Below, in pieces: positions 1 to 12,262 of a stretch of DNA of 64,000 bases. The notes beneath the pieces are model-generated. The model was not told the origin of the DNA and ran no database searches. It saw nothing but the letters and a program-made list of their open reading frames with translations. The position numbers and the translations under genes are program-made. The DNA comes from Lytechinus pictus (Eukaryota > Echinodermata > Echinoidea > Temnopleuroida > Toxopneustidae). Each line of letters opens with the position of its first letter. Within the stretch, counting starts at the first letter, position 1. Location of the stretch: contig NC_087254.1 of the NCBI RefSeq assembly GCF_037042905.1, positions 23,661,103 to 23,725,102 of the forward strand. The letters run 5' to 3'.

Positions 1-900
1 ACATTACCTAAATTCCCAATCATAACACATTGACATTGGTTAGTTTGTATTTATTCCATAGAAAAAGAATGAAATATATACATGAACAATTTAACGCATC
101 GCATAAACCATTTAAGATATGGAGGGTGGCCCATTTCAGTGGTATTTACAAAATACCACTGTTCATCCATGGTGTCCATTCACCATAATCTACCACATAC
201 CCCTGGGTGGAGAGCGGCAAGTGAGAGTTTGTATCTTTCCATTAGACATTAGTGTCAAGTGGGATACAAATCCCCAAATGATGTTACTCAATCTTAAAAA
301 GTATACTGTCTTCATCACAATACAAGAATGCTATTACATATCATGAACAAGGAATCAAATAATAGCTAAGTTCTTGGGGCATTTTGTATCCTGTGATTCA
401 AGTTATGATCCAAAGAAATACTTTCTATGGAAAAAATCCGGGAAAAATATGTAAGCTCAATAAAGAATGTTCCCTTTTTAATCCCATAGTAGTAAATGAT
501 TGTATTTTGCTTTTTGGTAATTTTTTTTTTTTAGGAATGTCATGACAGGTGATTAATAGCCCAACCTTATCTTGAAGGCCTTATGTAAGGTATCTAATAA
601 TATGCCATTCCCATGGCAATGCAGTACCTAAAACACTGAAAAAAATGTGTCTTTGTCACAATAAACAATGAAAAAAAAACGATATCAAAATAAATTTTTG
701 AATGTATTTTATTTTATATTAGTTTGAATTCCTTGTTATTCTTTTTTCCCTAGCTAGGCTTAGCCTGTCACAGGAAGTCAATTTTCAGGGACAAGTGGAT
801 TAACATTTTGATGACACCAACATTTATGAAAAGCAGTTGAAATCCCTGTAACATACCTGCATATTTTAAGGTCAGCCAAATACGATGCACCATCATATCA
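1..900. other. AT-rich sequence, nothing recognised
   Basis: Downstream flank of PSMD10. I see no gene, RNA or clear repeat; the short open frames here do not resemble known proteins. Confidence 0.4.
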
Positions 901-916
901 AATCACAGAAATTCAT

Positions 917-922
917 TTTATT
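917..922 (-). promoter_or_regulatory. Candidate poly(A) signal for PSMD10
   Basis: AATAAA on the minus strand about 0.8 kb after the PSMD10 stop codon. It is the first good hexamer I noticed downstream. The 3' UTR itself shows no other recognisable feature. Confidence 0.3.
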
Positions 923-1735
923 TGGCAATTTAAGACCAGGGATGATAAGATAAGGCAACATGAAGCAAGGACGAAGGTACAATTACATAACCTCTACTGG
1001 ATGTAAAATTTGATTCCATTCTAACTGATGGACAATAAAAATTGGTAATTCCCGTATAGGTGTTGATTTCCCCATGAAGCTGATGAGAGACAGAATTCAA
1101 GTTGGTTGACAGTAGAAGAAACCAGCATTCCAAAAACTGCAGGTTCATGTTTCCAAACAAATGCACTCGGCAAACTTAGAAAATGTAGCACTCAGCCATC
1201 CTCTTCCAGCCTGGAGGTCCTTTGCTGTTGTAGAAAGCTTACCAAAATACAACACCATGTATTTCCAGAAGAAATTCCACAAGTATCTTTCATTGCTAAT
1301 AATTCCCATTCTTCATAAACAGAATGAAAGGGTTGTGGGAGAGACACTAAAAGCAATATGCAGCTCTTTCGCAGACTCACTGCCTTTACCCTTCTATGAA
1401 GAATCGTGTAAGCTACAAATGTGGGATTCTTGTGGATAAGATGCAGCCGTGCTTTTGGTTTAAGGTGCCTGTCACACTCTGATGCATTATGATGTATTAT
1501 CTGACACAATCTTCAGCTGGTTGCAGACATTACTAGATGCTGACAGACAGTGCATTTCTCCTACCATTCATGGCAAGAAAAATTAAATTTGCGGTTGTCT
1601 AACATCATCTGACAAAAAAAATGATAAAGAGACGCTTACAGTTTTGTTAATCTGCGATAAGTGACAGAGCCTTTCTTGAGGCGCATCAGCAGTTTGCATT
1701 AAAAAAATATTTAGTCTTATCATCATCGGATGAGG

Positions 1736-4700
1736 CTATTCTTTTAATCTCCTCAATGACCGTGCCAATCCTGCTGGAGCCAAGGCTAGGGGTGTCTTTT
1801 CCTCATAAAATAATAAAATGAAAAATAACAATTTATTATTCAAAAAGAATAACAGGTACTTATATAGCTCCATCTCTCTAGGAATAATCTATTCCGGGGT
1901 GCATTGTTAATATTGATATTTAGCGCCTTGTGCAAATCAAGAAATTAATCCTGCCGGGTACCCATTCACCGCACCTGGGTTGAGTGCAGCACAATGTGGG
2001 TGTTTTTCTTGCTGAAGGAAAACACGCCATGGCCTGTCTAAAGGGTCGATAAAATGAATCAAACTCAATCATTATCTAACATTCCAACTTCCAAATGTGT
2101 AGTGGATGTTGATTTTCTGATGATTCTTGGAGAAAATTCAAATTTTCAAGTTAAGATATAGAGGGCCCTAATGTAATTGGCTCAAATAGCCATAAAACAT
2201 TGAAATAAATAAGAAAATAGTAACTTTTTGTCTTAAAAAATTCAAAATACTATAAGCTGTCAAAGAATATCTTGAAAAAATTTTGGTCCATCTTCCTCTT
2301 ACAAATTTTGTATACACTTCTGAAATTTTGCTGTCTGTTACTATCCATGCTGGAAAAAATTCTTTTAAAGTGGTTAAGAATTAGTGGATGATTTTCAGGC
2401 CTCAACAGGACAGTCCCTGCCCCACCCATCCAATGATACTATCACACTGACCTTATTCAATATTTCAAGGCTTGCTCCATGTTCAACAAGGGCAACAGCT
2501 TCTTCTTTTCTCTCCTCCTCACAAGCAAGATGTCTGAAAGGAAGAAAGATATAAATATCAAAATGTCTGCCATAAAGAGGAAAAAAAAACTAACAAGGGA
2601 CGAAAGTAAAGAAAGACAGGGGCTCATCAAGTATCAACTAGAGTATCAACTAGTATCTTTTGACCAAAAAAAATGACAGCAAAATAGACTAAATTCAATG
2701 GGGAAAAGGGCTCTGAGAGTTTTCATTAAAAAAATTACCAAAGTTAGAGTCAGACACCTGCGTTTCTCGCCAATCAAAATCAAGGAAAGTTGTTTACAGC
2801 AACCATCTTTGAATAAAGAAAACTTTCCCACTGATGAAGGTGAGTTTATCACTTACAATGGAGTGTTTCCTTGCTTATCTGTTGCATCCACCCGGCAGTT
2901 GAACTGGAGGAGAAGTTTGACAATTTCTAAGTTTCCTCTGGAGGCAGCACGGTGGAGGGGCGTGGCACCATTTTCGTCACTGATCACGGGGTCTGCTCCG
3001 TGATCAAGTAGAATCTCTGTCACCTAGGAGTGTGTCATAGAAAAGCTTGTTGTAAATTTGCTAACAATTTTAAGTGTGAATAATGACAAGCTAAATGTAT
3101 CTCACAACCATTGCAATTGTGGGAACTAAAGCTTATACTAACATTCAAAAGTTATTTCCATTTTTTTTTTGACAGCTTGAGTGGTTAACAGATCATACAA
3201 AGTGTGAACTTTTTATTCTTGAATGAACATTAGACTTCATACCCATTTTATCCTTTTTTAATTGATTCTTGAATTTATCTTGAATTTATAAATGGGTTGT
3301 ACTAAATGTATTTTGAAAATAATTTAAGTTTATTTATAGCTTAGGACCTGCTTTTCGCCGTGCACAGGTAGTAAGCTGGACTGTGACATACTCTGAGTTA
3401 CATCCTTCTTGTTCTCACTTACCTCAACCCTATCTCTTGAGGAGGAATAATGAAGAGGAGTCTGCCCCGTATGATTGGTTGCATTGACCTCAGCATCATT
3501 ACCAATCAGAGCAGTGACAATACCTGCATGTCCAACCGATGCTGCAATGTGCAGAGGACTCCAACCCGACTAAAAATGAGAGAAAGAAAAATTTAACATA
3601 AAATGGCACTGAATAGAAATATGCTCAAAATTTGACCAACACTTGTTGAGAACAATGGCAATTGCAGAATTTAAAATCAAACAATTGTAGGGTTTGAATT
3701 AATTGTCGAGATGAAATAATATCAGTTCAAATACAACAGCAACTCAACAGGAACATAACATTTGCAAACATAACAGGAACATTAACAGAGACAAAGATGG
3801 TGAATAAATTAAATGAAGAGTGTCTGGTCTGGATCTCTGTATCTGTGTCTTAATTTCAAAAATCCATCTACTTATACACTTGGCCTTCCCGGCCTACATC
3901 AAAATTGTATCCACAGTAACATAACGATATTTAAATCAACCTAAAGCTAACCAATGAAATTAAAGAAATCCAATTCATTTGATAAACCAATGAGAAAGAT
4001 CTAGGATGAGGAGGAAAGTGTGATTATGTAATGAAGAATGTTCAACAAAAGAACCAGATGTGAGGATGGAATGAATGAGCACATCTGAATAGGAAAGGAA
4101 TGAAGAAGACTAGAGAAGTAGGATAGTGGGTGATGTGATGAAGAACACATAGAAAGCTAACTGAAATTCATACAAAACTGAACTGAATTAGATACCAAAC
4201 TGAATTGAGCAGATGTCAATCAAAAGCAAACCAAAATGTACAACTAACCTTTCTACACAGTAACACAATGGAAAATGGAAGCAGAAAGGAAGAAATGGAA
4301 TGACATACCTAAATAGTAGTACCAGACCCTAAACACACAATAGAAGATTTGTTATTTATTCTGAGCATATAGATTCTTTCTAAGAAAGTACTTACATCAT
4401 CTTTCACATTAACCTGTGCTCCATTTTCCAAAAGATACTGGACAACCTCATACTTAGCTCCTGATGCTGCCCAGTGAATTAGCATGCGATCATTCTAAGG
4501 ATGAAAAAAATTACAATATGTTAGAGTTGCATGGTGGATGAAATCAATCTATTTTCAAGCATCGATATAAAATATAGGGCGATTCCACACTAGAACTTCA
4601 AAAATATCAGAAATTTCAACATGCTTTCAATAAGTCATAAGTAGTGTAATATTTTACTATGATACCTAAATTTTATGAAAATTATGAGTTTTAACCAAAA

Positions 4701-7700
4701 GTGAAATCAGATATAGTTTTTTTGGGGAAGAATAATGGAATTTTCAATTTTTAATAATTTTGCTAATTAAATAGTCAAGTACAAACACTGCCTGAAACAA
4801 TTATTGGCAAAGCACGAGAAGATTGAAAATATTGCACGTCAATGGAATAATGTATCATTGATGGTTCCAAATGATATCTACAACATTTTCATGATCCATA
4901 ATAGGGGCAGCCCTGATTTTTCCGAACCTATTTTTGGCAATGTCCCGTACGACACATAAAGATGCAAAAGTTTGTCCTACAATTTTATTTTTGATGATGC
5001 AATTTCACAATATCAGTTTCTCTTTCTTTGACCCATGGGTGATCGATTTATCCCATAAGGATCTAATCACAGCCCTTCATTTTTCAATAATTGTCCTATT
5101 AAAAGTTGTCCCGTACGACACACAATATATAATGCATTTAATTGCAGGATTTTGATTCAGAAACTGTAAATAGTAGGCCTATTTTAATTCAAGTAATTTA
5201 TTGGACATACAGTGAACTGAAAAAATACTTTTTTATCTCCATAGAACATGAAATAGGTGATTCTAACCATTTAATTGATGTCATAGTGTAGGTGTATTCT
5301 TTTGGGAATCCCTGCAGCTAAACTGGTGATTTTCACTGGTCAGAGCAGGTTAATTTCTTTGTCACTGAGCATGAAAAGAAAACCTTTATAATTGATTCAC
5401 CCTAGCCTGGAAGATGACTTCCTCTTGCATGGAATTATTATAAGATGTAAAAAAATTACATATCAATCAACTATTTGGACTTCCCTTGATGATCACTAAT
5501 TTTTTTATATACAGTATTGAAACTACTACTTTTTTCAAGTTGTAAATAAAAATCTGGAAAATAAGACAAACCATATGGTTTCATGAAATGCAGAAAGGTT
5601 TGAAAAAGTAGAACCGCATTTCTTTAGAAAAAAATATTTTGTGGAATTATAAGTGACAGTTGTGACATATATCATGTATGTATACATTTTATATGAAAAA
5701 TTATAACATTTTAACCCCATAATTTACAGTTTCATTCATTCATTGTTTAAATAGTGTATTGGAAATCATCAAATAATTTACTAAAATATAACTTCACACA
5801 AAACCTCAAGTTCTTCAGCTTGGAAAAAATGCTGCGAACCCTTGTACATTTCCCATCATGAAAAAAATGATAACATATTGCTCCCGATTGTATATATTGA
5901 GGTTACTTAATTATATTGTCCTGAATGACTACTTATTAAAAGACTTTTCATTAAAAAGGAAGAATTTAGGGGCAATGCTCCCCTTCTAATTGATAAAAGT
6001 TAATTGTTTTATTCAGACTGCCCAGTACAACACGCAAGTGCCTGTACAACACACAAGTGTCCCGTACGACACAGAAGTGTCCCGTACGACACAGAAGTGT
6101 CCTGTACGACACACAAGTGTCCCGTACGACACATTATTTTGTTTATGATATATTGACAGAAATATTCAGCCAATTGCGGTTTCTAACATAATGAATGTCT
6201 TTAGTTTGATAGGACTTTCATTATCATCAGCCAAATAGAGTGATTGAAGAAGTCAAAGAGACATAAAGTAAGAAAGTTTGGCTTCAATTTAGAGGTGTCC
6301 CGTACGACACATTTTGAGTGTCCCGTACGCCACAATGTTCTCGAAAATTGTAATTTGCTTTATTTATTCATGAATGTTTATTTTGCTTTTTTTCATAGAT
6401 GTGTTTGTTCTTGGGTAATTGAATATCAATTTGAGTTCAGTTTCTACGAAAATTATCCGTCCAACTCACAGACTTTAGAGTACAAACTTGAGATTTCGAA
6501 AAAAGCCACTTTTTCTGCGTCCGTACGACACATTACTATTTTAAATCTGTATTATACAGGATGTGAATTCAAGTCATGTTAAGTCTTGAATTTTCTAACA
6601 CTCTGGTAGTACTTGATGATCACCTTTAGTTACTGGAATATTTTTTGTTTTTCTTGTCAAAAAACTGTAAAATGTTCTCTAAATGTCCCGTACGACACGT
6701 ATGGAATCACCCTATAAATCTAATCTAAGTTCAAATCATTCATTTTAACAATTGAAAATAATACAAAGGCCTAGATAAAAAATCATATTAACAATGATTA
6801 GTCTATGTACATAGATATGATTTTAAAGCATTCTTGGTACAGCTACAGTGGCAGATGCAAATTTTGACCAACGCGTAACGCGAGTTGGCCTATGTGAAAT
6901 CACTATATTTAATATAAAAATGCATAAAAAATGCGTATTGATTATGTTCTTTTGTCGATAATTATCGATATCGGTAAGATATTTTTAGCGATATATCGAC
7001 AGAGAATTTTCTTAACGATATTCGATAACAGCCCTACTTGCAATATGCATGGAATGATGTAACCCAGGACTCGTCCGTGTAATACTAGGCAGACATGGGT
7101 ATTCTCCAAAATGGGGTAGAATGAGGTCGGAATAGCACTCCAAATAAATTGGGGAAAAAAAAATTATGCACTTACCTCGATTATATGGATAAAGGTCTAT
7201 TAATTGTGACACAGAATCCTGACTTAAGTTTGAGGCACAAACTGGACCCTCAAAAAAAGGAAAACCTCCATGTCGCATTCGTTCTCGGTATCAATCGGCC
7301 ATTTTGTTTTCAATTTTGAAAGAAGGAGAACGAACGTGACAGAACTTTTCCTTTTTTTGAGGGTCCAGTTTGTGCCTCGATGTCAGGATTCTGTGTCACA
7401 ATAGACCTTCATCCATATAATCGAGGTAAGTGCATAATTTATTTTTTCCCCTTTTAATAATTCTAATATTACATGGACGAGTCCTGGGCTCCCTGGGTTA
7501 AGAATGATGGATTTATCATATACATGATATATGACACAAGTCAACATGAACAGAAAGTGTTTCACTGTTTGGTAAATCTGCTGACACTATCAGACAATGA
7601 TGTACATAGTCATAGCAAGGAGATTCTATGACTGGAGTTCCAACAGTCAACAAATTTATTCAAGCAGCTGTTCATTTCTAAAGAAGCACAAAAGAAAGAA

Positions 7701-10700
7701 CGGCAATAAGGACCCTTTTGATGTCCAGCTTCGAAGCCGCCAGTTTCATTGAAGAAATCCGAGGGGTGAAATTTTACGAATATTTATATGTATCGATTTT
7801 CCATCTTTCATATTAATAACCAAACAGAAATTTGAATGCATGACAAAACATCAATAACCAAGCAATATTACGACGAGATATTTGCCCAGATTATATCAAT
7901 TAACCTTAGTTTAATTAATGAAAAAAGAAAGAATTTGACCTTTACTGAAACCAGACTTTAACACTTTTCCGATCGTTTGCGGCGAATGAAAATTTCAATT
8001 GTAGGTATGTGACAAAAAAAATGAAAATCATCAAATATGAATAAATTTGGTATCACTTGAAAGCTCTTAAAAAGACCTTTAAAATGATACCAAGAACTTT
8101 AATTTTCATCAAGAAATTAGAAAGTTATTCCAGTTTAAGTTGCGCATATTCATCCAAATTTGTGGTCATTGTCTTAATGTAAAGTCAATGGAGTACAGAA
8201 CCCATTTTTGTGACCATTTTGTGACCATTTTGGACCCAAGTCTTCAACAGGTTCTAACTTCTTTGTTTTTGAGTCCTATGAAGTAATTTAGGTATCAATG
8301 GAAAGGTGAGAGAATGCTCAATTGGTGTATATCAATTCATCTTGTAATTTTTCTTATTATGTGTAAAATAATTTCTTCTAATTAATTCTAATTAATTATG
8401 CAAATAACACAAAATCACAATTACTCGCCTCTTTTTTTGCCAAATGAAGGTGATTATGATAGATAATTCATATAATTTAGTTGGCATCAAGACAGCATCA
8501 TGTAGATAATTTCCTAAATGAATTTGTCTAAAGTATTGTTATTGTAATTTCTAATGTATTTCTTTGTTTTTCTGATATAAATTACAAGCTCTTTTTCAAC
8601 TTAGTATTGTAATTTTGTATATGTGTATGTACGGGGGTCCTTTTTTACATATAAAACATTTTCTTTTGTACTTTGTATGACCAAATAAAAATATGTGTGC
8701 TTTTTTCTGATGATTTTGATTGTTTCACCAATTCCTTATGTATTATATTGTTTCAACAATTTGTTATACATGTATAATATGTAGCTTTTGATTTGAGAGA
8801 CAATGGACATGTGATTACATTTTTTTAGAAGGAATGAGCAGCTGAGTGTAAAATATGGATGTAGAATTGTATGCAATTTATTTCAAGTATCAAGAAGGAC
8901 GAAAATTAAGTTTTAATATATTCTATCAGTTGTCAATGTCTTATATTTGTATACATACATTGTATTACTAAGGCCCTGTTTGAGCTCTCTTTTTAAAGAA
9001 AAATAAATAAATTCAAATTATTAGTCGAAGCCAAAAGAAAAGGAAAAGAGTGGTCTATTTCTTTCAAAACAAAACAAAAAACAACCAGGAAAAATATATA
9101 ACAAAGCTCTAAACAACAACAAAACAGACATCAAAGCTCCAAACAAGCACTGAAAACAAGAGAAACAAAAGTGACACAAAAACTTGTACCAATCCCATCC
9201 CCATTTTCCAATTCAAAACACAACCCCCACCTGCGCCCCTAAAAAAAGAAAAGTGAATAAAAAAATAAATAGTAAAATTAATAATAAAGAAAACATAAAT
9301 ACATGACTTAGACCCATCTGGAAATGAAATATTCTTTCCTCTGAGTTTTCATGTATTTTCTTACAAGAGTGAAAAAAATTACAACAAAAAAATAAACAAC
9401 ATCTAGTTCGTGCATTTTAATAAAAAAAATCAACATTTAAGATATTCTCCTTTCAAAAGCAAATCCAGTCTCCTAATAATGAAATATGACCCCCCAAAAA
9501 TGAAAAAATAAACAATACAATAATTTAAAAAAGAAACTTTAAAAAATATATAAAAAAAGAAACTGAAAAATTAACAATTTTTGCATTTTAATTAAAAAGT
9601 CAACATTTATGATATTCCCCTTTCAAAAGCAAATTCAGTCTCAAAATAATGAAACATGATTGAAAAGTTTCAAAATATATTTTTTTTCTACAAAAGAAAA
9701 AAAAGAAACACTATAGATTTTGCATTTTAATTTAATAAGTCAACATTAATATTCCACTTCCAAAAGAATCCAGTTTCCAAATGATAAAACATGATTGAAC
9801 AATCAAAGTAAAACATGTTGACTCTATAACCTTAGGAGGAAAGAATGTTTTTGTGACAAAATGTATAAATTTAAATCAATATCAGAATAACAATCTACGG
9901 TATAATGACAGACATTTTCAGAAAAAGGCACAATATTATCAAGTAAACAATTTAGATCCAGTTCAATCCAGCATGAACGACTCACTATCGACCGCTCCCG
10001 TCACCAAGCCCTCCGCATTGGGTACCGGTAGCTCGACTGCCGAAAGACGGACGGGAGCCCACCGCATCGGGCAGCTCGACTGCCGAGAGACCGGCTGTGA
10101 CAAGGGTAGCTCGCGTCTCTTATATCTGGACAGCTCAACGATAGAATCTTTTAATTTTGATTTTTTTTGTTGATTTGAATATATTCTATAACAATTCAGA
10201 TACATAATTGGATCGTAGTTCTACTTACCATTAAAAAATTTCGATCATTTGCGCATCCAAAAATTTGATGAACTTTCAAGCTCCGATATCCACACTTCAC
10301 AGGCGAGTATCCACATTGAAACTTATATGTACAGAAAGAGCACATTTTCAACTGTCTGTATCAAGGCACGAGATTGCATCAACTATGTGCGCATGCGCAT
10401 GAAACCCCATTTTCGATGAGCCTCCCAGACAGAGGCGATGCCACTTGCAGCGAAACCCGCGCGAAAACCGTGCAGCCAAAACCAGCGCTCGCGATGCGCC
10501 CGTATTCGCACATACCTATCAATTGTGGTTGATGGAATATTGACTGTTGTTCATTACTGTATATGCCAGATGAGTGCCCGCACATGCCCAGTCGAGCAAA
10601 TTTGAGTCATATTTCAGGACATATTGCATAGTTTATTTTCGCATGCCTCCGAATTATGTACTACACATAACCAGACCAAGATGGATGCGGCGAAAAAGTA

Positions 10701-11183
10701 ATTATCAATCATCACAAAAGCATATTTCCCTTTCTGTATGACCTATATATAAAGTATAAAATATAGCTGCGGAGTCATGCGGGAATCATTTGTCTACACA
10801 ATTGCAAGAGATGTTGAGCAAAGTGCATGCCTGACATACTTTCTGCCAACGCAAAGCAGGCTTCGGCGGCGGGCGCGGCGGAGTTTCCTCCTGATCCCTC
10901 CGCTCCGCGAGCTCAAGTTGAACTCCGCCTCGGCCTCCCAGCTGAGCTGAGCTGCGCTGAATAGCCAAACACAAACGGTAACATTACATGGAATCTAACA
11001 AGTGGGACTACGTCTACGTGTAGTTCAGTCGCGACACATGCACATCGACGACAGTGAAAGTAATTTGGTATACTTGCAAACCTGATCTAATTTCAAGAGC
11101 AGCGAATTATTCTCCGATAATTTCACTCTCAATGCGGAGAGGTCTCCTCCGTATGCCAACTTCCAAATGTCATCTGAAGCCAT
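1736..11183 (-). CDS. PSMD10: PSMD10 / gankyrin-like ankyrin-repeat proteasome assembly chaperone, complete (6 coding exons)
   Basis: Exons on the minus strand: 11183-11082, 4494-4396, 3569-3423, 3023-2857, 2533-2452 and 1801-1736, stop TAG at 1738-1736. They join in frame into 220 residues (human is 226). The start MASDDIWKLAYGGDLSAL matches the gankyrin N-terminus. Ankyrin repeats follow with TPLH-type helices, for example IHWAASGAKYEVVQYLL, GWSPLHIAASVGHAGIV, TPLHYSSSRDRVE and ATPLHRAASRGNLEIVKLLL. An LxCxE motif (LACEE, about residues 174-178) sits where human gankyrin has its Rb-binding LACDE. In known orthologues the protein chaperones the 19S ATPase Rpt3/PSMC4 during proteasome assembly. 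Introns are GT-AG; intron 1 is 6.6 kb and full of repeats. The last acceptor (ATGAG before GAAAAG) has a weak pyrimidine tract, so that junction is the least certain. Orthology is clear. Confidence 0.96.
1838..2032 (-). repeat. SINE fragment (3' body, tRNA head missing)
   Basis: Lies in the last PSMD10 intron. It shares with the fuller copies at 23941-24204 and 29793-30090 the segments CACCTGGGTTGAGTGCAGCA and GAAGGAAAACACGCCATGG. The tRNA-like head is absent. Confidence 0.6.
4573..6716. mobile_element. 2.1-kb non-coding terminal-inverted-repeat element with a repeated TGTCCCGTACGACACA motif
   Basis: The left end TATAGGGCGATTCCACAC matches the reverse complement of the right end (TATAGGGTGATTCCATAC), giving terminal inverted repeats of about 15-18 bp. 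The flanks allow a TA target duplication (Tc1/mariner-like), which is not proven. Inside are six exact copies of TGTCCCGTACGACACA (starts 4941, 5107, 6058, 6078, 6118, 6296) and about six near copies (about 6019, 6038, 6098, 6319, 6517, 6684). Four of them form a 20-bp-period tandem at 6058-6133, and one abuts the right terminal repeat. No transposase-like frame was recognised. It lies in intron 1 of PSMD10. The family is unknown to me. Confidence 0.6.
7058..7502. mobile_element. Fold-back (long inverted repeat) MITE
   Basis: The left arm begins AACCCAGGACTCGTCC and the right arm ends GGACGAGTCCTGGG. Inner arms also pair: TTATGCACTTACCTCGATTA against TAATCGAGGTAAGTGCATAA, and the sequences around CCTCAAAAAAAGGAAAA. 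The arms meet in a short loop near 7290-7320. It is in PSMD10 intron 1 and has no coding capacity. Confidence 0.7.
7708..8646. repeat. Possible AT-rich MITE with AAGGACCC ends
   Basis: A start AAGGACCCTTTTG and an end CGGGGGTCCTTTTTT suggest short inverted termini about 0.94 kb apart. The interior is AT-rich with small direct repeats (GTGACCATTTT twice). No target duplication was identified. Confidence 0.3.
9411..9800. repeat. Degenerate tandem repeat, three units
   Basis: Three units begin with TGCATTTTAAT-like sequence at about 9411, 9582 and 9721. Each continues through a TCAACATT stretch, a CTTTCAAAAGCAAAT-like stretch and AATGAAACATGA. The period is about 140-170 bp in a very A-rich block. 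Confidence 0.6.
10010..10105. repeat. GC-rich imperfect direct repeat
   Basis: Two units share CCGCATYGGG and GCTCGACTGCCGARAGAC (near 10014-10054 and 10062-10092). The block is sharply GC-rich against its AT-rich surroundings. Function unknown. Confidence 0.5.
10388..10399. promoter_or_regulatory. Perfect palindromic NRF1-type site TGCGCATGCGCA
   Basis: Exact match to the NRF1 (nuclear respiratory factor 1) core-promoter palindrome, at the edge of a CpG-rich patch (about 10380-10620) inside PSMD10 intron 1, 0.8 kb from the start exon. Activity is inference. Confidence 0.35.
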
Positions 11184-11393
11184 AATCAAAGTAAATATGA
11201 ACTAAAATTCGACACAAACGTGACTAGCTATAGGCAGTTTAGTTGAAATAGCAGACGTTTTCACACCACATATGAAGTGCCACTGAAGTCTGATCTGAAC
11301 GCAAAGAGAATATATTCTTTCTCAAGTTAGCTTAACAGTTAACGCATAACACTAAAAATTTGGTAAGAGTTCCATATGCACCCCCACTAAAAA

Positions 11394-11412
11394 AAATATA
11401 TATATATATATA
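11394..11412. repeat. Short TA microsatellite
   Basis: Run of alternating TA upstream of PSMD10. Confidence 0.8.
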
Positions 11413-11599
11413 ATATCATAATATAGCATAATCAGATGGGGGAAGTGATAAAAATTAGAGTAAACTTATACTTTGAATTGTTTTCATTTCCATATGTTTT
11501 ATACATAGACTACAGTGTATACTCCCAGAACTTCCCCATAATTTATGATACAATATATACTCACTCTTTCTCATTAAGGTTTATACAGCTCTTCAGCAT

Positions 11600-11848
11600 C
11601 ATCTATAAAGAATGAAATATTGTATAATTCAAACAATAAAAAACAAAAGAAATAGTGAGTGAGGGACATCATCGACTGTCTCATTTGAGTTGTACATATC
11701 ACTAGTGTTTTGTGAAAAATAAGCAAACTTTAAAATGTCATAGGCTTATTTTACATCCGATTTTGATGGAATTTTCAGCGTTTTGCTAGTTTGATTTTTC
11801 TCTAGTTATTAAAATAATCAATATTTTTCTGGGGTGGACTTGACCTAC
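11600..11848 (+). mobile_element. Right-half fragment of TTAA fold-back MITE family A
   Basis: Matches the right half of the complete copy at 38110-38711: an AAATAGTGAGTGAG stretch, CATCCGATTTTGATG, then TTTTCTGGGGTGGACTTGACC at the end. The left half is missing. Located between divergent PSMD10 and SNU13. Confidence 0.65.
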
Positions 11849-11924
11849 CGGGTGTGTTTCTCAACGGGGTTATTCCCCCCGTATTCCATGATTTAACTGA
11901 TCGACCCAGACCCCCGGGTTTTGG

Positions 11925-11987
11925 GACTGAAGCCCCCCCCCCCCCAAAAAAAAAAAAAATCGACCACAAAGAAAACAAATATATATA

Positions 11988-12051
<64 letters not shown>

Positions 12052-12262
12052 TCCTATAAGCGAAGGCCTATATAATTATTTCATTCATGTCGTCAAGTGC
12101 TCTAAAATAAAAGTTTTTAATATTCAAATTCAAAAATTTTCTCGCTCGGTCGCTAAACGCTCCCTCGCAAAATATCATCTAAATGAAGAACACATTAATG
12201 AAATCAATAATCTCCTGCAATAGCTAAGCTATATAGTAGACTGCCTTGCAACTTAACCTCCA
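11925..12262 (+). repeat. Dispersed repeat with poly-C/poly-A and long TA tract
   Basis: Contains C-run then A-run (11937-11959), a (TA)n tract at about 11980-12049, and unique sequence through AATAATCTCCTGCAAT. A reverse-orientation relative lies at about 42200-42440, where the same blocks occur in opposite order. The TA and homopolymer tracts are probably variable in length. Confidence 0.6.

Noticed and set aside
6244-6582. 112-codon frame in the TGTCCCGTACGACACA element, possible transposase relic
   Set aside because: No catalytic or zinc-finger pattern; the frame crosses the motif repeats.
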